Of a stretch of DNA of 64,000 nucleotides, positions 26,952-36,600 are shown piece by piece. The notes under the pieces are model-generated. The model had not been told where the DNA came from and ran no database searches. It saw only the letters and a list, made by a program, of their open reading frames with translations. The first letter of the stretch is position 1. The number at the start of each line of letters is the position of its first letter. The translations under genes were made by a program, and so were the position numbers. Source of the stretch: PLA3 sp964592235 (GTDB lineage Bacteria; Planctomycetota; Phycisphaerae; UBA1845; UTPLA1); the NCBI GenBank assembly GCA_964592235.1, contig CAZQCF010000001.1, positions 62,001 to 126,000 on the forward strand, given 5' to 3'.

Positions 26952-27856
26952 GCGCCTTGCCAACGGATCAAGCCAGTCGGTTGCGTGATCTCATGGCACA
27001 CCGTGCGTCGAGTGCCGCCGACGTGCCGTGTACGGGATGGGCGATTGGCGATGCGCCGCGCGCGGCGCGCGTGATTGCGGTCGCCAGCGGCAAGGGAGGC
27101 GTTGGTAAGACAAATGTATCAGTGAACCTCGGCATCTGCCTGGCCCGGCGGGGCCTTCGCGTCGTGTTGATCGACGCCGACCTGGGCACGGGCAACGTTG
27201 ATGTGCTGATGAAGCTCTCCTCGCCCTACGATCTTTCACACGTCGCCAGCGGCCGGCGATCGGTGGACGAGGTCCTGCACCCCGCACGCCCCGGCCTGCG
27301 CGTGCTGCGCGGCGTGTCCGGGATGAGCGCGGTGGCAGATCTGGACCCGCGTGCCCGCGGCGCGCTGATCGAGCAATTGACCGGGTTGGAGTCGGCGTGC
27401 GACGTGATCCTTCTCGATTGCGGAGCGGGGATTTCGCAAAATGTCGTCGCCTTCGCGGCTGCGGCGGACGACGTGCTGGTGGTGCTCACCCCCGAGCCGC
27501 CGGCCATGACCGATGCCTACGCCCTGATCAAGGCGATGCAGCACCATTCCAGTCGGGGCACCATGGGGCTTCTGGTGAATCAGGTGAGCGGCTATCGCGA
27601 GGGCCGGGAGTGTGCCGAGCGGGTGGCGGGGGTGGCGCGGCGGTTTCTGAATGCTCCGGTGGAGATGATCGGGCAGATTCCGCGCGATGGACACGTGAGC
27701 CAGGCCGTGCGGATGCGCGTGCCGGTGGTGGAGCGGTATCCGCGCAGCCCGGCGTCCAACGCACTGGCAATACTGGCAGAGCGGTTGGCGGGACGCGCGG
27801 TAGGGCTGGCGGGGCGGCACGGATTCTTCCATCGCGTCACGCGATTTTTCTGCTGA
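26948..27856 (+). CDS. flhG: MinD-like flagellar number regulator FlhG/FleN
   Basis: 302 residues. The deviant Walker A SGKGGVGKTNVSVN is at about 47-60, with switch I IDADLGTGNVDVLMKL and Walker B VILLDCGAGIS; the C-terminal region is amphipathic as in MinD relatives. A short N-terminal helix (ASRLRDLMAHR) resembles the DQAxxLR motif by which FlhG stimulates FlhF GTPase activity. FlhG limits flagellar number and, in FleN systems, restrains the sigma-54 activator, which could matter for the regulator at 4174. Confidence 0.93.
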   Translation: MSALPTDQASRLRDLMAHRASSAADVPCTGWAIGDAPRAARVIAVASGKGGVGKTNVSVNLGICLARRGLRVVLIDADLGTGNVDVLMKLSSPYDLSHVASGRRSVDEVLHPARPGLRVLRGVSGMSAVADLDPRARGALIEQLTGLESACDVILLDCGAGISQNVVAFAAAADDVLVVLTPEPPAMTDAYALIKAMQHHSSRGTMGLLVNQVSGYREGRECAERVAGVARRFLNAPVEMIGQIPRDGHVSQAVRMRVPVVERYPRSPASNALAILAERLAGRAVGLAGRHGFFHRVTRFFC

Positions 27857-27956
27857 ATTGGTCCGCGAACTTCGCCGATGCCACCTCGTGGGCAAGACTC
27901 GTCCTCCCGCGCGACGTGCGGGAGGTCATGCGTAGCAAACTGGTGGAGTGACACGC

Positions 27957-28232
27957 GTGGTGCGGTTGTGCGGTGCATGCTGTGGATTGACCCTGTTCTG
28001 CGCGATGCTCACGTACGGACTGCTTGCGGGAGCAGACGTGCAACCGCTGCTGCTGCGGTCGGTCGCCGTCATGGCGGCGGGGGTCGTGCTGGGATCGGTC
28101 GCGGGCTGGCTGGGGCTGGCCATCATGAAAGAGAACATCAACCTGCCGGAGGATTCGGCGATTGCGCAGGCGGAGCCTGACAGCGTGGGCGTGGACGGCG
28201 CGAGTGCGCCGCCGACGCCACAGGGTGTGTGA
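27957..28232 (+). CDS. Small hypothetical membrane protein
   Basis: 91 residues from GTG 27957, preferred to GTG 27948 because GGTGGAG lies 8 bp upstream. There are two hydrophobic segments (about 5-24 and 33-55), Cys residues in the first, and a short acidic soluble tail. It lies in the same strand between flhG and fliA. I do not recognise the family, and a flagellar role rests on position only. Confidence 0.5.
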   Translation: MVRLCGACCGLTLFCAMLTYGLLAGADVQPLLLRSVAVMAAGVVLGSVAGWLGLAIMKENINLPEDSAIAQAEPDSVGVDGASAPPTPQGV

Positions 28233-28280
28233 ATCGCCTGGTGAATCGCGCGATGAAGAATCGCGGCAGGAGCGTGTGGG

Positions 28281-29054
28281 ATGGTTCAGACCGAGACGAA
28301 CGTCAAGGCCCTTTGGAAGCAGTACAAGAAGGAACCGACGCAGGAGCTGCGAAACCAGCTCATCGAGCAGTACATGCATATCGTCCGGTTCAATGCCGAG
28401 CGCGTGCATGCCAAGCTGCCGACCGAGGTCGACGTGGACGATCTGATCTCGGCGGGCATGTTCGGCCTGATCGACGCGATTGACGCGTTCGACCTTGACC
28501 GTGGTGTGAAGTTTGAGACCTATTGTTCCCCGCGCGTCCGCGGCGCCATTCTCGATGAGCTGCGTTCCATGGACTGGGTGCCGCGGCTCGTGCGCAACCG
28601 GTCGCAGAAGATTCAAAGCGCCACCAAGGCGCTGCAGAGCGAGCTGGGACGCATCCCCAGTGAACGCGAAGTCGCCGAGCGCATCGGTGTCTCGGCCGAG
28701 GAATACGACCGCATGTCGCGCGATTCGCTGGCGGTCTCGATGACCAGCCTGTCGCGCAAGGCGTACGGCGGAGACTCGTCGCGCGATCTGACGGAAATCG
28801 ACGTCATCAAGGACGAAAGCGCCGAGAACCCGATCAAGGAATTGCAGAAGGCCGATCTCAAGCAGTTGATCCAGAAGGGCCTTTCATCCACGGAGCGCCT
28901 GATTCTAATCCTGTATTACTATGAAGAGATGACGATGAAGGAAATCGGCCTGACGCTGGACCTGTCGGAGAGCCGCGTCAGTCAGATGCATTCGGCGATC
29001 GTGGATCGGTTGCGATTCCAGCTTCGCCAGCGCGACAAGGAGTTTCGCCTCTGA
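28281..29054 (+). CDS. fliA: Flagellar sigma factor FliA (sigma-28)
   Basis: 257 residues. Region 2 is DLISAGMFGLIDAIDAFDLDRGVKFETYCSPRVRGAILDELRSMDWVPR, region 3 is LGRIPSEREVAERIGVSAEEYD, and region 4 is LSSTERLILILYYYEEMTMKEIGLTLDLSESRVSQMHSAI. This is the FliA/WhiG group, which transcribes late flagellar genes. AGGAG lies upstream of ATG 28281. An anti-sigma factor FlgM is not identified in the window. Confidence 0.95.
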   Translation: MVQTETNVKALWKQYKKEPTQELRNQLIEQYMHIVRFNAERVHAKLPTEVDVDDLISAGMFGLIDAIDAFDLDRGVKFETYCSPRVRGAILDELRSMDWVPRLVRNRSQKIQSATKALQSELGRIPSEREVAERIGVSAEEYDRMSRDSLAVSMTSLSRKAYGGDSSRDLTEIDVIKDESAENPIKELQKADLKQLIQKGLSSTERLILILYYYEEMTMKEIGLTLDLSESRVSQMHSAIVDRLRFQLRQRDKEFRL

Positions 29055-29094
29055 TGCGGCCGGCCGCGGGCGCGCGCCGCGCCGGTGAATGTTG

Positions 29095-29111
29095 ACGGGC
29101 GAGACGCCCGT
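29095..29111. repeat. Palindromic intergenic repeat (ACGGGCG family)
   Basis: Arms ACGGGCG / CGCCCGT around AGA, followed by ACCACCC, in the gap after fliA. Confidence 0.65.
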
Positions 29112-29139
29112 ACCACCCATTCATTCAGGTGCTTGAATC

Positions 29140-29469
29140 GTGTCCGCTATTCCTCCCAACGCCATTGCCTCGGTGCTCCAGTCGGGTGTCGTGCAGCGCG
29201 ACGCCGCGAAGGACGTCGACGCCGCCAAGCAGGCATCGACCGAGACGACACGCAGGCTCACCGGTGGGCCGGACGCGCTCGTCGAGCTTGAAGTCGAAGC
29301 CACCGATACCGACACCCAGATCCATTCCGAATCCGGCGGCGGCGCCGGAGGCCAGGGCCGGCACGATGGAAATCCCGAACAGGAACCGACGACCGATGAG
29401 GTTGCCGACGACGGCACGGGCGTGACCGTGGACGGCGCGGGCCGCGTCCATATCGATCTGTCGGCTTAG
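29140..29469 (+). CDS. Small acidic hypothetical protein downstream of fliA
   Basis: 109 residues from GTG 29140 (MSAIPPNAIASVLQSG...). It is hydrophilic and strongly acidic in the C-terminal half, with no membrane segment. It is the last gene of the flagellar run. Position after fliA would fit an anti-sigma factor, but the FlgM C-terminal helix pattern is not visible, so no function is assigned. No strong ribosome binding site is seen. Confidence 0.45.
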   Translation: MSAIPPNAIASVLQSGVVQRDAAKDVDAAKQASTETTRRLTGGPDALVELEVEATDTDTQIHSESGGGAGGQGRHDGNPEQEPTTDEVADDGTGVTVDGAGRVHIDLSA

Positions 29470-29473
29470 TGGG

Positions 29474-29499
29474 ATAGTGCGTCGAGGACGCACCCTACG
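29474..29499 (-). repeat. REP-like hairpin (GTGCGTC family)
   Basis: Arms GTGCGTC (29477-29483) and GACGCAC (29487-29493) around GAG, followed by CCTACGG. Read on the minus strand this gives GTAG followed by a GGTGCGTC hairpin, the same GTAG architecture as the GGTGGGC copies. A degraded relative lies at 29552-29580 (GCGTC-GAC-GACGC). Confidence 0.65.
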
Positions 29500-29621
29500 G
29501 CGACTTGTCGGCGTAGTTCGTCACGATGGCGTGAAGCAGGGAACGCGGGAAGGAGCGTCGACGACGCCCCCCTGCGGCACTGCAGCGTTGTGGTGACCTG
29601 GGATGGCAGCAATGCGGCGCC

Positions 29622-30875
29622 CTACCGGTCGAGTTCCGCCGCGATGATGTTCAGGCTGCCCAGCACCGCGACGATGTCGCTGATGCAGTGGCCGATGACG
29701 AGCTTCGGGAAGACCTGGTAATTGATGAAACTCGGCGGGCGGCAGCGAGCGCGATAGGGTGTGTTGCCGCCGTCGGAGGCGAGGTAGAAACCCAGTTCGC
29801 CGTTGGCGGTTTCGTTGACGCCGTAGGCCTCGCCGATCGGCGGCTCGAAGCCGCGATTGGTCATGATCTTCTCGAAGTGATGGATCAATCCCTCAATGGA
29901 AAAATAGACTTCGCGCTTGTCGGGCAGGGCCGTCTTGGCGTTGGGCAGGACGTTGACCGGCCCGGCGGGAATATTATCGACAAGTTGATGGATAATGGAA
30001 ACCGACTGGCGCATCTCCTCCAGCCGCACGAGGTACCGGTCGTACACATCCCCGCCGTGGGCGATGGGCACCTTGAAATCCACGCCGCTGGAACCCTTGC
30101 CGTCCCAGTTGTCGGCGTAGCAGAGATACGGCTCGTCCTTGCGAAGGTCGCGCACCACGCCGGCCGATCGTGCCAGCGGGCCGGTCCAGCTCCAGGCGAT
30201 GGCGTCCTCCTTTGAGAGCACGCCGATGCCGCGCGTCCGCTCGACGAAGATGCGATTGCGCGTGAGCAGCGATTCGAAATCGCCCAGCGCGTTAGGCAGC
30301 CGCTGGATGAACGCCTTCACATGGTCCGGCCATTCCGGAGGGATGTCATACATCAATCCGCCGACGCGCGTGTAGCTGGTCGTGAACCGCGCGCCGCATA
30401 CTTCCTCGAACAGATCGTAGATGTATTCGCGCTCGTTGAAGGCGTAGAGGAACGCCGTGAAGCCGCCCAGGTCCAGGCCGGCCGTGCTGACGCAGAGCAG
30501 GTGGTCCTGGATTCGCGCCAGCTCGGCGATGATGGTGCGGATCGCCTTGCACCGCGGCGTCAGCTCGATGCCGAACAGCTTCTCGCAGGCAGTGTGCCAG
30601 GCGATGTTGTTGGCCATCGGGCTGATGTAATTCATGCGATCGGTGACGACGACGTACTGGTCGTAATTCAAGTGCTCGCCGAGCTTCTCGAAGCCGCTGT
30701 GCAGGTAGCCGATGTGCGGCGTGCAGCCGACGACGGTTTCGCCATCGAGTTCGAGCACGAGTCGCAGCGTGGTGTGAGTGGCCGGGTGCTGCGGGCCGAA
30801 GTTAAGCGTCCAGAGATCGCCGCCGAGGTCGTCGCGCTGGAGCGTCGTGGGTCGGAGGTCGGAGAGGGTGGTCAT
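29622..30875 (-). CDS. nuoD: NADH-quinone oxidoreductase subunit D
   Basis: 417 residues with complex I 49-kDa signatures: FGPQHPATHTTLRLVLELDGETVV, PHIGYLHSGFEKLGEHLNYDQ, DRMNYISPMANNIAW, and the quinone-site C-terminal region with PPSFINYQVFPKLVIGHCISDIVAVLGSLNIIAAELDR. It binds quinone near the NuoB cluster at the cytoplasmic face. Other nuo genes are not adjacent. The start ATG at 30875 has AGGA upstream. Confidence 0.96.
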   Translation of the reverse strand: MTTLSDLRPTTLQRDDLGGDLWTLNFGPQHPATHTTLRLVLELDGETVVGCTPHIGYLHSGFEKLGEHLNYDQYVVVTDRMNYISPMANNIAWHTACEKLFGIELTPRCKAIRTIIAELARIQDHLLCVSTAGLDLGGFTAFLYAFNEREYIYDLFEEVCGARFTTSYTRVGGLMYDIPPEWPDHVKAFIQRLPNALGDFESLLTRNRIFVERTRGIGVLSKEDAIAWSWTGPLARSAGVVRDLRKDEPYLCYADNWDGKGSSGVDFKVPIAHGGDVYDRYLVRLEEMRQSVSIIHQLVDNIPAGPVNVLPNAKTALPDKREVYFSIEGLIHHFEKIMTNRGFEPPIGEAYGVNETANGELGFYLASDGGNTPYRARCRPPSFINYQVFPKLVIGHCISDIVAVLGSLNIIAAELDR

Positions 30876-30980
30876 GTCCTGCGGTCCTTGTGCGGCCGTT
30901 AGCGTGGGATTGTAGCGGAAGCGGGGGCTGGCTCAATGAGGGCACGGCGGCACGAAGGGAACCGGTATCAGGGAGTGGCC

Positions 30981-31005
30981 GCAGGGTGGGCAATACCCAC
31001 CCTGC
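30981..31005. repeat. Perfect REP-like hairpin (GCAGGGTGGG arms)
   Basis: 10-bp perfect arms GCAGGGTGGG and CCCACCCTGC with a CAATA loop, located between nhaD and nuoD. It is the most symmetrical member of the GGTGGGC family. No U-tract follows on either strand, so it is not a standard terminator, though it could slow transcription. Confidence 0.75.
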
Positions 31006-31019
31006 CGCTCACGGCTTGA

Positions 31020-32417
31020 TTACACGAACAGGAACATGACCGCGAAGAAGACCGGGATCAGGATGCACACGCTGTAGCCCATGTAGCCGAAGAAGCTGGG
31101 CATCTTGATCTTCGCGTGCTCGGCGATGGACTTGACCATGAAGTTCGGTCCGTTGCCGATGTAGGTGTTCGCGCCCATGAAGACCGCGCCAAGGCTGATG
31201 GCGATGAGCAGGTCTTCGCGGATGAAGTGTCCGCTTAGAAGTTGGAGAATGCCGGGGCCGGGTTCGTGCGTGAGTGCATTGGCTGTTTCAAAGAAGACGA
31301 CGTAAGTCGGAGCGTTGTCAAGGAAGCTGGAGAGCGCGCCGGTGGCCCAGAAGAACTTGTGCGGCGTGTCCACACCGAGGCTGGCGCCCTTGAGATTGAG
31401 AATCTCAATCGGCGCCTGCATGCAGATGAAGATGCCAATAAAGAGGCACGCGACTTCGACAATCGCCGTATAACTGAAGTGATTGGCCGCGCGAACGCCC
31501 TTTCCCGTTGAGACCAGCGACAGCCCGACGAAGGCGGTTTGCAGCAGCTCGCGCAGGAAGGGGAACGGCGTCCAGCCGGTCCCCAGGAACGGCTTCGTCG
31601 GGTCCATCGTACCCGTCACGAACACGACGCCCGCCAGCCAGAGGAAGTTGATCTTGCCGTCGATGCCGATCGGTGTGACGCGCGTCTCGTCGAGCGTGAC
31701 GGCCTGCTTGCTCTCCTTCTTGTAGGCGATCGTGTCCCAGACGTAGTAGATGACGAGCAGCAGTACCAGGCAGAAGGCCCATTCCTTCCAGAGCTTGAAG
31801 GTCCAGAGGAACGGCACGCCCTTGAGGTAACCGAGAAACAGCGGCGGGTCGCCGATCGGCAGGAGACAGCCGCCGATGTTGCTGACAATGAAGATGAAGA
31901 AAATGACGGTATGCACGACATGCTTGCGTTCGGAGTTGGTACGCAGCAAGGGCCGGATGAGCAGCATGGACGCGCCGGTGGTGCCGATGAAGCTGGCGAG
32001 CAGGCCGCCGATGGCAAGGAAGACGGTGTTGGTAATCGGGTGCGCGGGAATGTCGCCTTTCACACGAATGCCACCGGAGATGACGTACAGGCTGAACAAC
32101 AGCGAGATGAACGGAATAAACTCGCCGAGGATCGCGTGGTCCAGCACGGTGAGGACGGTCTTGATGCCGGGGTCGGTGGCGTGGTCGCCGTGCGTGATGC
32201 CGTAACCGCGCATCTGGTAGTAGGCAATCGTCACGAGGCCCAGCGCCAGGGCGACGATGAGCTTGTTTTTGTTGTGCTCCCACCAGTGCGACGTCTTGTG
32301 GATCAGCGGCAGAATCGCGATGCACAGCAGGAGAATGACGAACGGTACGACGCTGGCGAGGCCGGGAACGGTCGTCGCGGCGTGGCCGCCTTCGGCAAGA
32401 ATTGCGCTAGTCAGCAC
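31020..32417 (-). CDS. nhaD: NhaD-type Na+/H+ antiporter
   Basis: 465 residues, about 11-12 hydrophobic segments. The central motif IFFIFIVSNIGGCLLPIGDPPLFLGYLKGVPF matches the NhaD/arsenite-permease (IT superfamily) fold, and DNAPTYVVFFE near the C-terminus is the second re-entrant hairpin. It would exchange Na+ for H+ at the inner membrane. The start is GTG 32417, with GGAGG 6 bp upstream. It lies upstream of nuoD on the same strand with 144 bp between, so the two may share a transcript. Confidence 0.88.
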   Translation of the reverse strand: MLTSAILAEGGHAATTVPGLASVVPFVILLLCIAILPLIHKTSHWWEHNKNKLIVALALGLVTIAYYQMRGYGITHGDHATDPGIKTVLTVLDHAILGEFIPFISLLFSLYVISGGIRVKGDIPAHPITNTVFLAIGGLLASFIGTTGASMLLIRPLLRTNSERKHVVHTVIFFIFIVSNIGGCLLPIGDPPLFLGYLKGVPFLWTFKLWKEWAFCLVLLLVIYYVWDTIAYKKESKQAVTLDETRVTPIGIDGKINFLWLAGVVFVTGTMDPTKPFLGTGWTPFPFLRELLQTAFVGLSLVSTGKGVRAANHFSYTAIVEVACLFIGIFICMQAPIEILNLKGASLGVDTPHKFFWATGALSSFLDNAPTYVVFFETANALTHEPGPGILQLLSGHFIREDLLIAISLGAVFMGANTYIGNGPNFMVKSIAEHAKIKMPSFFGYMGYSVCILIPVFFAVMFLFV

Positions 32418-32560
32418 GAGGAACCTCCGTGTTCCCCAGCACCCGCTCTTATGTTTCGGCCAAACCGCCCACGGCCAATAGCTTAGGTCGCGAAAACCCG
32501 CACATTGGATCGATGCGCAGTCGCTAGGGGCAGCAGAACCCCCTCCGCCACCATCCCCCT

Positions 32561-33547
32561 CTACGGCTGCGTATCCACCGCATCCCCCACGCCATCCCCA
32601 TCGCTGTCCCCGCTCCCCGGGTTCATATGCCGCTCATGCTCCTCGCCGTCCCCCACCCCGTCGTCATCGCTGTCGTCGTCCATCGGATCGCTCGTGTGCC
32701 CGGTGAACGGATTGCCCATCACCTCCAGCCCGTCCGAGGCCCCGTCATCATCCGAATCCGAGTCCATCGGATCGATCCCGAGCATGACCTCCTCGCCATC
32801 GTTCAACCCATCGCCATCGCTGTCGGCCTTCACGCCGCTGGTGCCCAGGGCCTTCTCCTCGCCGTCGGAGAGGCCGTCGCCGTCGGTGTCGGGATTCTTC
32901 GGATCGGTTTCGCAGTCATCGTCATCGCCTTCATCGGTGCTTTTGCCATCGCCGTCATCATCCTCATCGCCGTCTCCGTCGCAGTCATCCTCATCGCCAT
33001 CCTCATCGCCATCCTCATCGGTGTCGGGGTCGTTCGGATCGGTCTCTTCGTCCTTCTCCTCGCCATCATCGGCCCCGTCGTCATCGGTATCGGCGTCGTT
33101 CGGGTCCGTGCCGTCGTCCACTTCCTCCCCATCCCCCACCGCGTCATCATCGCTGTCTTCATCGAGCGGATCGGTCTCCAGCGCCACCTCCTCGCCGTCC
33201 TCCAGCCCATCGCCATCGGTGTCGGCGTCGAGCGGATCGGTGCCCAGTCCGATCTCGTCAATCGTCAACAATCCATCGCCGTCGAGGTCGTGGAGCAGGG
33301 CGGCGAGGATCTCCTCCTCGCTCGGCCCACTGGGCCACGCATCCCCCGCGGGCGTCCCCGGCACGGCATCCCATTGAATCGTCGGCGGCTCCCTGTCGGG
33401 ATTCTGCGGCAAGGCTGCGAGCGGCAGCGCGATGGCATTGCACCCCGCGTGCGCTCCCAGCACACCGAGCACGCAGAGAGCCGCGAGCCGTGAGCAGAGA
33501 GCCATGAGCCGTGAGCGGTGAGCCATGAGCCGTGAGCGGTGAGCCAT
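32561..33547 (-). CDS. Asp-rich TSP type-3 repeat secreted protein
   Basis: 328 residues from ATG 33547; ATGs at 33526 and 33505 are alternatives. A hydrophobic signal region ends in GAHAGC, possibly a weak lipobox. From residue about 80 to the end there are some 13 DxDxDGxxDGEE units, the calcium-binding pattern of thrombospondin type 3 repeats, making the protein extremely acidic. It is likely a surface or periplasmic calcium-binding protein. The first 14 residues are two copies of MAHRSRL encoded by an intergenic heptamer array, and GGGA of the neighbouring heptamers could act as ribosome binding site. It lies downstream of the giant protein gene. Confidence 0.75.
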   Translation of the reverse strand: MAHRSRLMAHRSRLMALCSRLAALCVLGVLGAHAGCNAIALPLAALPQNPDREPPTIQWDAVPGTPAGDAWPSGPSEEEILAALLHDLDGDGLLTIDEIGLGTDPLDADTDGDGLEDGEEVALETDPLDEDSDDDAVGDGEEVDDGTDPNDADTDDDGADDGEEKDEETDPNDPDTDEDGDEDGDEDDCDGDGDEDDDGDGKSTDEGDDDDCETDPKNPDTDGDGLSDGEEKALGTSGVKADSDGDGLNDGEEVMLGIDPMDSDSDDDGASDGLEVMGNPFTGHTSDPMDDDSDDDGVGDGEEHERHMNPGSGDSDGDGVGDAVDTQP

Positions 33548-33602
33548 GTTCCCTGTTCCCTGTTCCCTGTTCCCCGCTCCCCGTTCCCTGCTCCCCGTTC
33601 CT
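33491..33602. repeat. 16-unit heptamer array bridging two genes
   Basis: Sixteen contiguous in-phase heptamers. Eight are of TGAGCNN type (TGAGCAG, AGAGCCA, TGAGCCG, TGAGCGG, TGAGCCA, TGAGCCG, TGAGCGG, TGAGCCA), then four TGTTCCC, then CGCTCCC, CGTTCCC, TGCTCCC, CGTTCCT. The unit changes sequence at 33547 without losing phase. The array covers the start region of the Asp-rich gene and ends inside the stop codon of the giant gene. Confidence 0.85.
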
Positions 33603-36600
33603 ACTCAATGGCCAGCGTTCCATACACCGTCCACGTATAACTCTGCTCGCCGACGTTGCCGCAATCCCCGCTCTTGGACCACGAATAGGTATTCGCCACG
33701 GCACCGGGCGGCGTAAACGACGTGTTGTCGGTCACATCAATCGTCCCGGCGAATCCGCAATCGCAGCCGGCCGGCCCGTAGCGCAGCGAGGCATCGGCGC
33801 CATCATCAATCTCCTGCACGAACCCGGCGACCTGCAGCGACTGGCTGTATCGAACGATGTACGCATTCGCCACGCTGACGCCCACGTTGTAACTGCCGTC
33901 CACCAGCAGGTACCCGCTGCCATCAATGCATCCCTCGTCATCGCCGGGGTTGCAGGCCGGGAAGCCCAGGCTGTTCTGATGGGCGACGGTGCTGAAGCTG
34001 CCGTCGGTCGGGCCTTTGATTCGAAGCTGGAAGTTGAACTCGCCATCGTTGTCGAGGGCATCGCAATCTCCGTTGATCTCGACGATGGTGTACGTAAAGG
34101 TGAACTTCTGATCCCGCCAGATCGGGCTGCGGCAGTTGCCGGCGCCGGCGCAGATCGCCCCCTCGGCGCTGTCGATCGTCCCATCGCCATCGGTGTCGGA
34201 GAGAATGGGATTGGTCAGGTTCGCCAGTTCCGTGCCGTCGTTCCACCCGTCGGCATCGGAGTTGGGATCGAGCGGATCGGACCGCACGTTGACCGCCAGC
34301 GCCCCATCGACGCTCACGTTCCAGCCGACATCCAGTTCGACGTTATCGTTCACCCCGTCGCCATCGGTATCCGCCCGGTTCAGATTCGTGCCGAGCCTGC
34401 GTGACCCGAAGTCATCCAGCACGGCGAGCGTGAACGTGCAGTTGTCCGCATCCGCGCACTCGGTGAGGAACTCGCCCCAGCCCGCCGAGAAGTTTCCGCA
34501 GGGGTCGGCGACCGTGATGCAGGTCATCGGCCCATCGAACTCGTTGAAGTCCGAGAGGCCATCGCCATCGGTGTCGGGATTCATCGGGTTCGACCCGAGC
34601 TTGTGTTCGAGCAGGTCCGGCAGCCGATCATCATCGCTGTCGGGGTCGAAGGGGTCCGACGTGACCAGCACATCGACGCCGTTGATCGACGCGATGAAGC
34701 CGTTCACCTCAAAAAAGTCGGCCACGCCGTCGCCATCGGCATCGCGATACTGGGCCCCATCGGCGGGGTTGTTGGGGTTGATCTTGAGTTTCCGCTCGGC
34801 GCCATCGACGATGCCGTCGCCGTCGGTGTCGCGGTTGAGCGGGTCGGTCGCGTAGCCCTCCACGGAGAGGCCCGCGCTGGTCACGATGCAACCGGTCACC
34901 ACGGGGTGCGATGCGGCGATGAAGTCATCCCCGCCCGCGGTGGGCGTGGAGTCCAGCGCGAGGTTCGCGCCGGGAAGGACCACGATGCTGCCCTTGGTGA
35001 AGCCCGTCGCGCCGCCCACGTACACGTCATCGCCCGCGGCGGTGGTCTCGGGGATGCCGTTGCCGCCATCGAGAATGGCAAGACCGTTGTAGAGCGGGAC
35101 CTCGAAGACCAGCAACCCGCTCTGCTCGTTGATGTTGAACCCGGTGAGCTCCTCGTAGTCGGTGAGGCCATCCTCATCGGTGTCGCGCTGGCGCGGGTCG
35201 ATTTTGCAGTCCCGCTCCTCATGGTCGTAGAGCTGATCGCCGTCGGAGTCGGGCTGGACGGGATCGGAATAGACCCTCCGCGAGGGCTGCCCCTCGATGG
35301 TGACGAGCCAGCCTTCTTTGATTTCCTGGTAATCGGTGAGCAGGTCGAACGGCACCAGGGAGCCGCCCCCCGGCGCTGGCCCGACGCCGGGGCCCACGCA
35401 CGTCCCATCGTAGGCCGGCGTGGAGACATCATCATCGGGGCAGCCATCGGTGTTGGGGTTCTTGTCAGAGCTGCCGTACATGAACTCTTCCTGGGCATAG
35501 ACCTGGTCGGAGTCCTTGTCCTGGACGAAGGCGAAGGCGAACTGATCATTCGCGCGGAGCACGATGTCATTGAAGTTCGGTGCGTTCTGGTCCAGCGCGC
35601 CGTTGGAGAAGATGACCCAGAAGGTGCGCGTTTCATCGATGGCCAAATCCACCAAACTACCGCCGGGCGGGGTGAGCGGGTCATCGAGGAAGCCCGACCG
35701 GGTATTCTTGACGCGCGTGAGAATATCGACCGGCGTCATGACGCCATCGACATCGCGCATTACCTGTGAGACTTCGTAGCCGGTGCCGCCGACGTAGTCA
35801 TCGCCGGCGGGGGGGGTGTCGAGGATGCCGTCGGGCCCGGCGGTGATTAGCACCTGATCGATGGTCGCCGCGGAGCCGGGGGCCTTGACCTGCACGTCGT
35901 CGCCGACGGCGGTGGTGTCGGTCAACAGGTTGCCGCCGTCGCGGATGACGTTGGCGAACTTGAGCTTGAGAATGTCCTGGAGGGCGTAGGCCATGGTGAT
36001 GCCGTTGGAGCGGCCTTCGGCGTCGAACGTGCTGTTCGTGGCGACGCGGTAGGACTCGACCGTCCCGTCGCCGTAGTCGATGGAGATGCCGGCGGTGCGG
36101 TCGAAGACGGTCTGCGAGGTGAAGGCGAAGTTGCGACCGAGTTCGTCGGTGATGTCGAAGTTGGCGAGTTTCAGGATGAGGCCGCGGGGGTTCTTCATGA
36201 GGTCCTGCACCTGCTGCGGGAAGACCTGCACCGCCTGAAAGACGAACGGCCCGCGCTCGGAGACGAGGCCGAGCGGTCCGAGGTTGATCGGGCCGAGGTT
36301 GGGGTTCTGGGGTCGCAGGGAGGCCACGGGGAGGAACTGCTTTCGGTTCTGGGGGTTCTGCTGGAGTGCGGTGACTTCGAGGTTGTCGATGGTGAAGGCG
36401 ATGGTGGAGACGTTCTGGATCGTCACGTCGACGAGCACGGAGGCGCCGACGACTTCGCGGGTGACGGAGCGGGAGAGGTCCACGGTGGCGGAGGTGGAGA
36501 GAGATTGCTCGAAGGCCTGCTCGCTGGACTGCTTCGATTCTTCGCTCACGGTCGTCGTGTGGCCCTGTTCGAAGCCGGCCTTGAGCCCAAAGGTGTTCTT

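Noticed and set aside
29140..29469. FlgM anti-sigma factor
   Set aside because: Position fits, but the conserved C-terminal FlgM helices are not visible.
32627..33493. Hydrophobic 288-residue frame opposite the Asp-rich repeats
   Set aside because: The Asp-Gly codon repeats read in reverse give Ile/Val/His repeats, which look like membrane segments but are an artefact.
33491..33602. Possible CRISPR array
   Set aside because: Units are 7 bp without spacers and no cas genes are near.
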